DNA from: Solidesulfovibrio aerotolerans
Lineage (GTDB): Bacteria > Desulfobacterota > Desulfovibrionia > Desulfovibrionales > Desulfovibrionaceae
NCBI RefSeq assembly: GCF_009856865.1
Contig: NZ_WVUD01000022.1
Location: forward strand, 1 to 64,000
Length of the DNA stretch: 64,000 nucleotides
Reading direction: 5' to 3'
Shown: positions 52,416 through 60,511 of the stretch, one piece after another
Layout of the letters: every line of letters begins with the position of its first letter
Position numbering within the stretch: the first letter of the stretch is position 1
Notes under the pieces: model-generated
Databases searched by the model: none
Seen by the model: the letters and a program-made list of their open reading frames with translations, nothing else
Told to the model about the DNA's origin: nothing
Made by a program: the position numbers and the translations under genes

Positions 52416-53231
52416 ATGCCCAGAGTACGCCTGACGCTGGCCTATGACGGCACGCATTTCGCGGGCTGGCAGTTGCAGGCTCCGGGCTTTGGCCGCACGG
52501 TCCAGGGCTGTCTGGAGGAGGCGCTCGCCAGGCTATGCGCCGGCCCGGTGCGGGTCCACGGGGCCGGGCGCACCGACTCCGGGGTCCATGCCCTGGCCCA
52601 GGTGGCCCATTGCGACGTGCCGGAATCCCGGGCCGGCTTCCCCTGGCAAAAGGCGCTCAACGCCTTGCTGCCCAAGGACATGTCGGTGGCCCACGCCGCC
52701 GAGGTGGCCCCGGATTTCCACGCCCGCTTCGATGCCGTGGGCAAGGAATACCGCTACACGCTGTGGACCGACCCCGGCTCCCTCCTGCCCTGGCGACGGG
52801 CCTACGTCTGGGACGTGGGGCGCTACGGCCCCCTTGATGTGGCGGCCATGGACGCCTGCGCCGCGCTTTTCGCCGGCAGCCACGATTTCGCCGCCTTCCA
52901 AAACGCCGGCACCGACGTGAAATCCACGGTGCGTCAGATGCATGGCGCCTGGCGTCTGCCGGGCACGCCGGAACAGGAGATGGTCTGGCAGTTTCGGGCC
53001 GAAGGGTTTCTCAAACAGATGGTGCGCAATCTCATGGGCGCGCTGGTGGCGGTCGGGCGCAGTAAAGTTTCCCCCCAAGATATCCGATCAGTTCTGACGA
53101 AAGGGCAAAGAAGCCTTGCGCCGGGGACTGCTCCGGCCTGCGGGCTTTGCCTGCACGCGGTGGAGTACGCGTCAGATGGCCGGGGGCATAAGCGACATCT
53201 ATTTCACCAGCCTGAGGCTGGCCAAGGGTGA
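52416..53231 (+). CDS. truA: tRNA pseudouridine synthase A
   Basis: A 271-residue enzyme that makes pseudouridine at positions 38-40 of the tRNA anticodon stem. The N-terminus RVRLTLAYDGTHFAGWQLQ and catalytic Asp in GAGRTDSGVHALAQ are classic, followed by YRYTLW and FLKQMVRNLMGAL. ATG 52416 is chosen over the in-frame 52242 and 52389, although its SD is weak. Its 3' end overlaps the next gene by 56 bases. Confidence 0.95.
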   Translation: MPRVRLTLAYDGTHFAGWQLQAPGFGRTVQGCLEEALARLCAGPVRVHGAGRTDSGVHALAQVAHCDVPESRAGFPWQKALNALLPKDMSVAHAAEVAPDFHARFDAVGKEYRYTLWTDPGSLLPWRRAYVWDVGRYGPLDVAAMDACAALFAGSHDFAAFQNAGTDVKSTVRQMHGAWRLPGTPEQEMVWQFRAEGFLKQMVRNLMGALVAVGRSKVSPQDIRSVLTKGQRSLAPGTAPACGLCLHAVEYASDGRGHKRHLFHQPEAGQG

Positions 53232-55284
53232 GTCCGTAGCCGAGGCGTCTTCAGCCACGTCCGTGCCCTCGGTGCCCGGTGCCTCGTCCCAACTGCCGCG
53301 CGATGCCTGGACCAGCAGCGAGAATGCCGGCAACCTCCTTACCGCCGGCTTGTCCCTGCGTCTGTCAAAGTTCGAGCGGGCGCTGTCGCGATTTAACTGG
53401 CCGACCCTTGAAGCGGGCTGGCAGGACTCCCGGCTGGTGGTGCGTGATCCGGGCCTGACCGGCCAGATCCGGGCCGAGGCCGCCCCGGTGGGCACGGCCA
53501 TCAATCCGCTCAAATACCTCTCCAGCGCCAGGACCTCCATCGCCGCCTCGGGCATAGCCCCGGGGGATTACCGGTTTGCCCTGACCCAGGGCGGGCACAA
53601 GGAAGCGTTTGCCGTGTCCGTGGCCGCGAACGACTCCTGGGGAAAAGTGCTGGGGAAGGTGGCCGAGGCGGTCAATAATTCCGGGAAATTAAGCGTTCAC
53701 GCCGATGTCGCCCTGCAGCAAGCCCCCTTTGCCCTCGACACCTCCCTGCCGGGCACAGGCACGACCCTGACCCTGTCGGTCAACCCCAACCGCGTGGCCC
53801 AGGACGTCGCCTGGTCCGATACCTCCGGCCGGCTCCTTAACGCGCTTGGCCTGCGGGCCTCGGCCACGCCCACCGGCCCGGCCGAGGCCCGCCCCTGGCT
53901 TATCAGCTCGCCGCAGCAGGCCCGGCCGACGTTTCTCCATACCACAGGCTACGATCCCGGGGCCGCCACGACCCTGGCCACAGGCCTGCACACCTTTTCC
54001 TTTGCCACCGGCAGCGCAGCCCAGCCAACGACATATGTCTCGGCCGCCCACGGTCCCGACGCCGCAACGACCATCGCCCCTGGAACCTACGATTTCACGT
54101 TGACCCTCGGCAATCAGACCCGCAACCTGTCCGTGGCCGTCAAGGCCGGCTGGACCTGGGGCGATGTCCAAAACGTGGTCGCGGGGCAGATCAACGCCCA
54201 GCCCGCCTCGGTCTGGACGGCCGATAAGACCGGCGTCGAGCTGGTGGACAGCCCCTTTTACGCCCTCCCTGGCGTCACCGCCACGAGCGCCACCGTGTCC
54301 GTGCCCTCCGCAACCGATGCCACGGCCAATACCAGCCAGCGCCGGCTTACCGTGCAGACGGCGGCCGGTTTCGAAGACCAGACGCTCAAATTAACCGACG
54401 GCACCGGCGGCATCCTGTCCGCCCTGGGCCTGACCACCGCCCTGCGCGGCACGGTGGTGTCCATGCCCGTACGCCAAGGGGATACGGCTGGCGATGTGCT
54501 TGGCTCGGTGACGCGGGCCGTTGCCATGGCCACCAGCCGGGTGGCCGCCACGACCATCAAGGAAATACTCCCTTCTGCCGTGCTCCCGGGGCAAAACCTT
54601 TCGCTGCTTGGCCAGGCAGCCACGCTGACGCTGCAAAATCGCCGCCTGGGCGAGACGCTGACGCTTAATGACGGCGCAACCGGCCTCCTGACCAGCCTGG
54701 GGCTTAGGAACACGTTGCCGGGCCAGGACGGCGAACTGATCGCGAATGGGACGGCCCACGCCTCGGAAAACAACCACTACGCCCTGGATTCCGGCCGCCT
54801 GCGCCTGGAAACCAAGGCCGACATCGGGGAAGTCTTGCCATTAAGCGTCACCAAGGCCATGGACAGCCTGGAACAGCGCCTGGGCGATGTCGTGTCCAGC
54901 TACAACGACGTGCGCAAATACCTTTTCCAAAACAGCGGTTTTTTCACGCCGCAGGTGTCTGAACACCTCGGCCGGCCCGTGACCAACAACTGGGACGGCC
55001 TGAACAACCTCGGCTTTGGCAAGACCCGCCGCGACGAACAACTCTGGGTGCAAAGCGATGCGCTCTGGCATGGCCTGTACACCGCCAGCACAGCAGCCGA
55101 ACAAACCCTGGCCCTGGCTCCCGCCGGCCTTATCCCGGCCTGGAAAACCGCTGTTGGCGGCATCAAACAGGCTGGCGTTTCCAGCTTCCTGACCCCGGAA
55201 ACCGAAAATCTACGCCGCATCGCCCCGCGCGTCAGCGAGTTCGAACTGGAACGCAAACACCGGCTGGTCAACCTGCTGGGATGA
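53176..55284 (+). CDS. Flagellar hook-associated (FliD/flagellin)-like repeat protein
   Basis: A 702-residue protein. Two internal modules share APGDYRFALTQGG / APGTYDFTLTLGN followed by a W-G-x-V segment, and two further ones share LTDGTGGILSALGL / LNDGATGLLTSLGL, which resemble the hook-associated FliD repeats. The C-terminus is helical (KAMDSLEQRLGDVVSSYNDV), as in axial flagellar proteins. No signal peptide, consistent with type III export. It overlaps truA by 56 bases; GGTGGAG lies about ten bases upstream. A FliD-, FlgL- or flagellin-related role is likely but not certain. Confidence 0.65.
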   Translation: MAGGISDIYFTSLRLAKGESVAEASSATSVPSVPGASSQLPRDAWTSSENAGNLLTAGLSLRLSKFERALSRFNWPTLEAGWQDSRLVVRDPGLTGQIRAEAAPVGTAINPLKYLSSARTSIAASGIAPGDYRFALTQGGHKEAFAVSVAANDSWGKVLGKVAEAVNNSGKLSVHADVALQQAPFALDTSLPGTGTTLTLSVNPNRVAQDVAWSDTSGRLLNALGLRASATPTGPAEARPWLISSPQQARPTFLHTTGYDPGAATTLATGLHTFSFATGSAAQPTTYVSAAHGPDAATTIAPGTYDFTLTLGNQTRNLSVAVKAGWTWGDVQNVVAGQINAQPASVWTADKTGVELVDSPFYALPGVTATSATVSVPSATDATANTSQRRLTVQTAAGFEDQTLKLTDGTGGILSALGLTTALRGTVVSMPVRQGDTAGDVLGSVTRAVAMATSRVAATTIKEILPSAVLPGQNLSLLGQAATLTLQNRRLGETLTLNDGATGLLTSLGLRNTLPGQDGELIANGTAHASENNHYALDSGRLRLETKADIGEVLPLSVTKAMDSLEQRLGDVVSSYNDVRKYLFQNSGFFTPQVSEHLGRPVTNNWDGLNNLGFGKTRRDEQLWVQSDALWHGLYTASTAAEQTLALAPAGLIPAWKTAVGGIKQAGVSSFLTPETENLRRIAPRVSEFELERKHRLVNLLG

Positions 55285-55332
55285 CGGCGGGTGGCGCGAG
55301 GCGCGGGCGTGGTGCGAGGAGAAAAGCGGAGA

Positions 55333-55555
55333 GGAAGACCGGGCTCTGCCCGGACCCGCCGGGGGGATGATCCCCCCGGACCCCTCGGTGGGGGGTGGGA
55401 GTTGGGGACGCGGGTTGGAGGGGACGGCGGCGGCGGGAGTGGTGCGTGAGAAGATGGGGGTTGGGATTTTGGCGGCCGGGTCGGCCGTCAAAGCCCGGCC
55501 GGCCCGGCCGCCAAAATCCCAACCCCCAACTCGCCAGCGGCCCAAGGGGCCGCAT
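55333..55555 (+). repeat. Composite hairpin element B
   Basis: Box 1 at 55339-55379 (CCGGGC-TCT-GCCCGG, then CCGGGGGGA-TGA-TCCCCCCGG), a G-rich spacer of about 75 bases, a 31-bp inverted repeat (55456-55486 with 55497-55527, fully paired if one G-T wobble counts), then hairpin GCGGCCC-AAG-GGGCCGC at 55537-55553 followed by AT. It fills the 302-base gap between convergent genes, where it may also terminate transcription. No gene is visible. Confidence 0.78.
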
Positions 55556-55586
55556 TTGTTCGGGTCGGGGGACTGCTGCGCCCCGG

Positions 55587-56888
55587 CTATTCTTCTTCGA
55601 GGCCGTTGCGGTCGTCGATGACGCGTTTGGTCTTGCCGCAACTGCGCGGCAGCGCGCCCGGGGCCAGGACATCGATCCAGCCGCGCACGAACAGGTGTTT
55701 GCGCATCTCGATGGAAATGGCTTCGGACAGGTTCTGGTCCCGGTCGGCACTGACATCCGGTTTGCGCTCCACCCGCACCACCATCTGATCGCGGCCGTCG
55801 CGGCGCACCAGGCGAATCTGAAATTCGCTGTCCACGTCCTTAAACGTGGCCAGGACGCTGGCGATCTGGCCGGGGTAGATATTGACGCCGCGAAATACGA
55901 ACATGTCGTCGGAACGGCCGAGAATCCGGTCATGGCGCGGCAGGCTCAGGCCGCAGGGGCAGGGTTCGGGGAGCAGGCGCGTCAGGTCGCGGGTGCGGTA
56001 GCGGATAAGCGGCGCGGCTTCCTTACATAAGGACGTCACCACCATCTCGCCCACCTCGCCCGGGGCCACAGGGGCCAGGGTCACCGGATCAAGGACTTCG
56101 AGAATGAACATGTCGGCCCAGTAGTGGATGCCGTCGTGGGCCGAACACTCCAGGCCCGAACCCGGGCCATAGAGTTCGGTCATGCCGGTGATGTCGAAAC
56201 TCTCCTCGATGCCAAGCCATTTTTCAAAGCGCTGCCGCATCTTGTCGGTATGCGTCTCGGCTCCGAAAATGACCTTTTTAAGCTTGATGCGCTTGCGCAT
56301 ATCGCGCTTGTGGACCTCTTCGGCCAAAAGTAAGGCCATGGAGGCGGTGGAGCATAAGCAGGTCGGTGCCAGATCTTCGAGCAACTGGAGGTGGATCTCC
56401 ATGTTGCCCGGACCGATGGGGAGCGCCATGGCCCCGAAATGTTCGCAGCCGAGTTGAAAACCGGCCCCGGCCGTCCACAAGCCGTAGCCCACGGCGATCT
56501 GCACCCGGTCAAGGGTCGTTAAGCCGGCCAGTTCGTAGCAGCGGGCGAACATCGTTTTCCAGACGTCGATGTCGCGCTGGGTATAGGCCAGAATCTTGCG
56601 TTTGCCGGTGGTGCCGGAGGAGGCGTGGATACGCACGACTTTTTCCTCTGGTACGGACAAAAGCGGCAAGGGATAGCCCTGGCGCAGATCTTCGACGGTG
56701 GTCACGGGGAGATTCGGCAGATCCCCCAGGGACAGGGTCTGGCCCGGCTCGTACCCGATGGTGGCCAGCCGGTCGCGGTACACGGCATTGCCGGCATAGG
56801 CGTGGCGGCAGGTCCAGTTGAGGCCGGCGGTCTGCCGTTCGGCCAGGGATTCGGGCGTTACGTGCGGCAGGAAACGGTATGGGGTCAT
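55587..56888 (-). CDS. Phenylacetate-CoA ligase-like adenylate-forming enzyme
   Basis: A 433-residue AMP-forming aryl-CoA ligase of the PaaK type: IHASSGTTGKRKILAYT is the P-loop, FDITGMTELYGPG the adenylation motif, then LIRYRTRDLTRLL and a C-terminal PaaK domain. In many anaerobes such genes activate aryl acids and are often annotated paaK. ATG 56888 follows GGAG. The longer open frame upstream reads into the DMT gene in another phase. It sits 35 bases after the transporter in the same direction. Confidence 0.9.
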   Translation of the reverse strand: MTPYRFLPHVTPESLAERQTAGLNWTCRHAYAGNAVYRDRLATIGYEPGQTLSLGDLPNLPVTTVEDLRQGYPLPLLSVPEEKVVRIHASSGTTGKRKILAYTQRDIDVWKTMFARCYELAGLTTLDRVQIAVGYGLWTAGAGFQLGCEHFGAMALPIGPGNMEIHLQLLEDLAPTCLCSTASMALLLAEEVHKRDMRKRIKLKKVIFGAETHTDKMRQRFEKWLGIEESFDITGMTELYGPGSGLECSAHDGIHYWADMFILEVLDPVTLAPVAPGEVGEMVVTSLCKEAAPLIRYRTRDLTRLLPEPCPCGLSLPRHDRILGRSDDMFVFRGVNIYPGQIASVLATFKDVDSEFQIRLVRRDGRDQMVVRVERKPDVSADRDQNLSEAISIEMRKHLFVRGWIDVLAPGALPRSCGKTKRVIDDRNGLEEE

Positions 56889-56923
56889 GGACGGCTCCGG
56901 GGTAGCAAGATCGGTGGGGGCTT

Positions 56924-57790
56924 TTATCCGAAAACGACGATAAAGAAAACGCCCGCCACCATAACGGCCGCACCGGGAAGGCGGTGGGCCAGATCGGGTT
57001 CGCGAAAGACCGTTGCGCCAAGGAGCACCCCGAAAATGATGCTCAGGCGTTTGACGGCAATGACATAGGAGACCTGCGTCAGGGGCAGGGCGTGCATCTG
57101 GCAGAAAAGCCCCACCGCCTCCAGCAGCCCGGCCAGACAGATGGCCCGGGGAAAGCCGGACATTTCGCGCACGGACTGTCGCAACCGCTTGGCGGCAAAG
57201 GGAAGAAGCGCCAGGGCCGTGGCGGTATAGATGCTGGCCGCCCACAAGGCCGGGGACGAGGCTTGCAGTCCCAGCTTGTCGAAATTGGCCCCGATGCTCC
57301 AGATGGCGGCCACAAGCAGCATCAGGCGCGCTCCGGCGTTGGTGACCAACGCTTTGACCGGCCCGAGCAGGCCGTGGCGACGCTCGCGCAGATTGAGCAC
57401 ATAGGCCCCGGCAACCACCAGGGCGATGCCGGCCAGACCGCCGGGCCGGGGGAATTCGCCCAGCGTGAGCGGTGAGGTTACGAGCAGAAACAGCGGTGTA
57501 AAGGCCAGCATGGGCAGGGTGAGCGAGAGGTCGCCGCGCTTGAGCGCCAGGCCGTAGAGCCAGTAGGTGACGCCGCCCAGGGCACCGCCCAGGACCAACA
57601 GCGGCCAGAACGCAGCGGTGGTCACCGTGTCCGGGGAAGCGGCGGCAAACAGCCACAACACGACAGCCGCCCCGGCGCTGTAGAGCAGCATGGCCAGGGT
57701 GGGATCGGTGCGGGCCATGGCGGCTTTGAGGAAGGTGTCCTTGACCGCCTGGGTCAGGGCCGTGACCAACGCCAGAAGAAACCACTGCAT
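56924..57790 (-). CDS. DMT/EamA family transporter
   Basis: A 288-residue protein with ten hydrophobic helices in two EamA repeats; the second ends PLTQVSYVIAVKRLSIIFGVLLG, the typical conserved segment. The substrate is unknown; the adjacent aryl-CoA ligase suggests it might move an aromatic acid, but this is only positional. ATG 57790 has AAGG nearby; the frame upstream is not protein-like. Confidence 0.85.
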   Translation of the reverse strand: MQWFLLALVTALTQAVKDTFLKAAMARTDPTLAMLLYSAGAAVVLWLFAAASPDTVTTAAFWPLLVLGGALGGVTYWLYGLALKRGDLSLTLPMLAFTPLFLLVTSPLTLGEFPRPGGLAGIALVVAGAYVLNLRERRHGLLGPVKALVTNAGARLMLLVAAIWSIGANFDKLGLQASSPALWAASIYTATALALLPFAAKRLRQSVREMSGFPRAICLAGLLEAVGLFCQMHALPLTQVSYVIAVKRLSIIFGVLLGATVFREPDLAHRLPGAAVMVAGVFFIVVFG

Positions 57791-58286
57791 GCCTTCGCCC
57801 TGCCGCCTTGGGATTGGCCGCGCGGGCCGTTTTGGGGGCACGGTACAGACGCGCGGCAGCGGCGGCAAGCGAAGATGCGCCTGGGTGGCGCGCCAGGGCC
57901 GCACCGCGCTCGGGCCGGCCAAAATGCCAGGCACTGCCCCTGCGGTGCGCCGCAGCCTTTCGCCACCACAGCGGCTCCACCGCACTTGGCCGCATGACGA
58001 GGCATTGTGCCAACGTCGAACAGGCACTCGCATCGGTCCGTGATGCGCTGCCGCGCCCGCTGCCAGACGTTGCAATGTTTCCTTAAATGACGCTTGCCTT
58101 CATGCGCTTTCCAGGTCACAGAGGGGGTAATGGGACAATTGATGCTGCGGCTTCGCCAGAGGCTGCAATCCCGCATTCCGTTTGTTGCACAAGACGAACC
58201 ATTACTCTGGAAACGATTTGACCGTCATCCACGGGGAAAGCGCATTGGGCGCATCGCCGAGTTACCTGCAACCGGAGGCTACATTC
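57791..58286. other. 496-base divergent gap
   Basis: This lies between the DMT transporter (minus) and a small secreted-protein gene (plus). Frames here are arginine- and cysteine-rich shadows without ribosome binding sites. I find no tRNA, hairpin repeat or promoter that I can support. Base composition drops toward AT near 58170-58280, probably the promoter of the small gene. Confidence 0.4.
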
Positions 58287-58550
58287 ATGAAATTTGTTCT
58301 GCCTATCATCGCTCTTTTTGTCGTTCTTTGCTCTTCCGGCTTGGCTTTCGCCGGATCAGACGATGCAAAATGGGTGGCCAAATGCATTTCCGACAACAAG
58401 GATGAAAAAGTCTCCATCGACGTCATCACCAAATATTGCACCTGCATGAACAACAAGATGGACGACAACGAAACGTTGTCCATCACAGCCTGGGAAAAGA
58501 CGCATCCGGCCGAGCGCGCCGCTTGCGACAAGGAATCCGGCTGGAAGTAA
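58287..58550 (+). CDS. Small secreted four-cysteine protein
   Basis: An 87-residue protein with a signal peptide (KFVLPIIALFVVLCSSGLAFA) and a mature part of about 65 residues with four cysteines (AKCISD, YCTCMNN, AACDKE), probably paired in the periplasm. ATG 58287 has CGGAGG at good spacing. I do not recognise a family. It is followed by an 8-base tandem repeat and a terminator. Confidence 0.7.
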   Translation: MKFVLPIIALFVVLCSSGLAFAGSDDAKWVAKCISDNKDEKVSIDVITKYCTCMNNKMDDNETLSITAWEKTHPAERAACDKESGWK

Positions 58551-58581
58551 CTTCGGCTGTTGCGGCGCGGGTGGCCTGGGC

Positions 58582-58643
58582 GGCCGGATGGCCGGATGGC
58601 CGGATGGCCGGATGGCCGGATGGCCGGATGGCCGGATGGCCGG
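58582..58643. repeat. Tandem repeat of GGCCGGAT, seven units
   Basis: Seven perfect copies of the 8-base unit GGCCGGAT fill 58582-58637, followed by a partial copy. It lies in the 3' untranslated region of the small secreted gene and before its terminator. The unit length is not a multiple of three and no gene crosses it, so coding phase variation is unlikely; copy number is expected to vary. Confidence 0.95.
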
Positions 58644-58674
58644 GGCGAGTGGCGCACTGCGCTGTTGTTGTAAA

Positions 58675-58708
58675 GGGGCAGATCGCTTTGGTCTGCCCCC
58701 CTTTTTTT
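58675..58708 (+). terminator. Rho-independent terminator
   Basis: GGGGCAGA (58675-58682) pairs with TCTGCCCC (58692-58699), followed by a run of seven T at 58702-58708. It ends the transcript of the small secreted protein on the plus strand. Confidence 0.85.
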
Positions 58709-58789
58709 GCCCTTGGACAACACGCCGTACTGCGTAACTCCAAATGCTCACCGCCAACACCTTCGCCGCTCCCCTCCCCAGACAACAAA

Positions 58790-58984
58790 CGGCCGGAACC
58801 TGTGAGAATTCCGGCCGCCGTCGGGGTTGAAGGGTTCTGGAGGTGAGGATGCTATCTCTGCCGGGCCAGGATGGGACGCGTCCTGGCCGGGGGCTTGCCG
58901 TGGAGCGGGCCGCATCGCCGCCGCCAGACGCCACTGGCGGCGGCGAGTGCCCTTGACGCCGGACTGGGCCGGTGCGTTGGACCC
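58790..58984 (-). ncRNA. Candidate Fur-regulated structured small RNA
   Basis: On the minus strand, downstream of the Fur-box promoter, three strong hairpins follow in about 195 bases: CGCCGCCGCCAG with CTGGCGGCGGCG (58916-58945, 12 perfect pairs), GGCCAGGA with TCCTGGCC (58864-58888), and GGCCGGAA with TTCCGGCC (58791-58816) ending in a GTTTGTTGT tract that could terminate. No convincing ORF is present; a TTG-started 95-codon frame exists but is arginine-rich after 15 codons. Start and end are inferred from the promoter and last hairpin. Confidence 0.4.
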
Positions 58985-58990
58985 GGTGTA

Positions 58991-59019
58991 ATTGAACTGA
59001 TAATAATAATCAAGATCAA
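58991..59019 (-). promoter_or_regulatory. Fur-box promoter candidate
   Basis: TGATAATAATAATCA at 58998-59012 matches the 7-1-7 Fur consensus TGATAATNATTATCA at all but one defined position. On the minus strand it lies exactly between TTGATC (59019-59014) and TTCAAT (58996-58991) spaced by 17 bases, the layout of an iron-repressed promoter. The surroundings are GC-rich, so this AT island stands out. Confidence 0.55.
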
Positions 59020-59053
59020 ATTTCAACGCCCCCAAGCGAGCAGGCTTTTCCCG

Positions 59054-59575
59054 TTACGGGCAGCGGCCGGCGGTGCGGCGACGCCAGCACGTCAGGCCCA
59101 AGGCCAGATTGCCCAGCAGACTCAGGCCCAAAAGAACGTCCCGCCAGCCCGGACCGAGGCGCGACGCCGAGGCAGACGCCAACGGCGCAACATCTTGGGG
59201 CCCCCCAGGGGCCGGCGCATCCGCCGCAGCAGCCCCGGCCGGGGGCGCAGCCGCAGCCACCGTGATTTCCCGCTCGGCCCGGTGCCCCTGGCCGTCGGAG
59301 GCCGCCACCCGCCACACGCCGCTTCCCGACGGCAGGAAGGCGAATCCTCCCCGGCCGTCGGTGCGGGCGCTCTGGTAAACCGCTCCGTCAGGACCGGTCA
59401 CCTGGACCTGGGCAAAGGCCATGGGTTCCCCATCGGCGTAGAGAAACACCATGGCCCTGGTCACGCCCGGGTCCATTTCGCGGGAGCCGACGCCATGGGC
59501 CGCAGCAACACCGGGGTGCCTGCCCAGCATCGCCGCCAGCGCCAACAGCGCGAAACATTGCAGTTTCCTTGTCAT
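59054..59575 (-). CDS. NikL-like metal-uptake accessory protein
   Basis: A 173-residue exported protein: signal peptide to AAAHGVGS, an Ig-like carboxypeptidase-regulatory-type domain (FLYADGEPMAFAQVQVTGPDG, TDGRGGFAFLPSGSGVWRV), an Ala/Pro hinge and one C-terminal helix (LLGLSLLGNLALGL) with a basic stop-transfer. This is the NikL layout, seen beside ECF nickel/cobalt transporters. No CbiMQO or NikMN genes are adjacent. Its start overlaps the NikK-like stop by four bases. Confidence 0.72.
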   Translation of the reverse strand: MTRKLQCFALLALAAMLGRHPGVAAAHGVGSREMDPGVTRAMVFLYADGEPMAFAQVQVTGPDGAVYQSARTDGRGGFAFLPSGSGVWRVAASDGQGHRAEREITVAAAAPPAGAAAADAPAPGGPQDVAPLASASASRLGPGWRDVLLGLSLLGNLALGLTCWRRRTAGRCP

Positions 59576-60345
59576 TGCACGAAAAAGGTCAGGGTCGAAC
59601 GCAGCACTTCCTGGTCAGCCGAGCCATCGGCCGGCACGCCCTTGATTTCCGTACGCACCAGCCACAAGCCCGGATGGGTGATGCGCACCTTGGCCACCCC
59701 GGCATCGTCGGTCTCGGTATAATAGGCATAGGTGTTGGGCGTTTTGGTGAAGCCGTCGTAGGTGGCCAGCACCGTGGCCGGCGTCGGCTTGCCGTCGTAG
59801 AGCACCTTCACGTCGAGATCCTGCCCCACTTTGACCGCCGTCGGATCGGCCAGGGGAACCAGTTCCAGCCGCTGCCCGACCACGGCGTCAAATCCGGCCG
59901 ATCCGCCGCCGACCGCCACAAGGGCCTTGGCGAACTTCTCATAGCGGTTGCTCTTGGTTGCGCCCGGCAACTCCTTTTTCGTCCCCTTCTTCATGCCCTC
60001 AGGCGTCAAACTCCAGATCTGCGGCAACCGATGCACTGCGATAATGCCGGTCCCGGCCTTGCCAAAGCTCGCTTCGCCGTCATAGGTCAGCCCCTTGTCG
60101 TTGGCAGTTAACGCCACAGGAACCGCCTTGCCATCGACAAAGACAAACGCCTTGACGTCCGCTGCCGCTTCCAGTTCCTCGCTTTCGATAAACACATGGG
60201 CCGAATGCACCCCGAACGGCACGCCCTTGCCCACAGCCGCCGTCGCCGCACCGGGCTTGATCGCGGTCTCATGCGCCGCCGCCGCACCGGCCAGAATCAA
60301 CACCACCCCAAGCGCACACGCCACCTGTTTCGTCAAATTAATCAT
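59572..60345 (-). CDS. NikK-like (DUF4198) periplasmic metal protein
   Basis: A 257-residue exported protein with a signal peptide ending AAAHET. It is a DUF4198-type protein (SAHVFIESEELEAAAD, then TYYTETDDAGVAKVRITHPGLWLVRTEIKG), the family of NikK proteins linked to nickel and cobalt uptake. His residues after the signal peptide (HE) may bind metal. SD GAGGAG. It shares an operon with the NikL-like gene. It is divergent from cbiC, a corrin-ring enzyme, which suggests cobalt as the relevant metal. Confidence 0.75.
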   Translation of the reverse strand: MINLTKQVACALGVVLILAGAAAAHETAIKPGAATAAVGKGVPFGVHSAHVFIESEELEAAADVKAFVFVDGKAVPVALTANDKGLTYDGEASFGKAGTGIIAVHRLPQIWSLTPEGMKKGTKKELPGATKSNRYEKFAKALVAVGGGSAGFDAVVGQRLELVPLADPTAVKVGQDLDVKVLYDGKPTPATVLATYDGFTKTPNTYAYYTETDDAGVAKVRITHPGLWLVRTEIKGVPADGSADQEVLRSTLTFFVQ

Positions 60346-60396
60346 AAAAGCTCCTCTTTCCAGACACTGACTGAATATGTGTAATCTTTAAATCGC

Positions 60397-60425
60397 ATTA
60401 AAATTCTATTCGTGCCACCTGTCAA
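60397..60425 (-). promoter_or_regulatory. Sigma70 promoter of the NikK-NikL operon
   Basis: On the minus strand TTGACA (60425-60420, perfect) is followed after 17 bases by TTTAAT (60402-60397, five of six), an unusually strong match for this GC-rich genome. The leader of about 45 bases contains ACAC-N11-GTGT, which might be a metalloregulator site; this last point is weak. Confidence 0.7.
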
Positions 60426-60511
60426 CACAAAACGCTGTTCCCCCACCTCGCTGTAATCCTCTCCTTGGCCCGCCGGTCAAAGCCGGCTAGTATGGCAACA
60501 AGAGGTCGCCC

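Noticed and set aside
58582-58643. GGCCGGAT array as a CRISPR remnant
   Set aside because: Units are 8 bases with no spacers; a simple tandem repeat.
58748-59035. 95-codon minus-strand frame starting at TTG, downstream of the NikL-like gene
   Set aside because: It begins with a plausible-looking 15 residues but turns Arg/Pro-rich and crosses strong hairpins; the start codon lies upstream of the predicted promoter's start point. I favour a non-coding transcript.
60346-60511. Cobalamin riboswitch in the cbiC/NikK gap
   Set aside because: The gap is 166 bases, AT-rich on one side, and lacks the B12-box-like conserved core; a plain sigma70 promoter explains it better.
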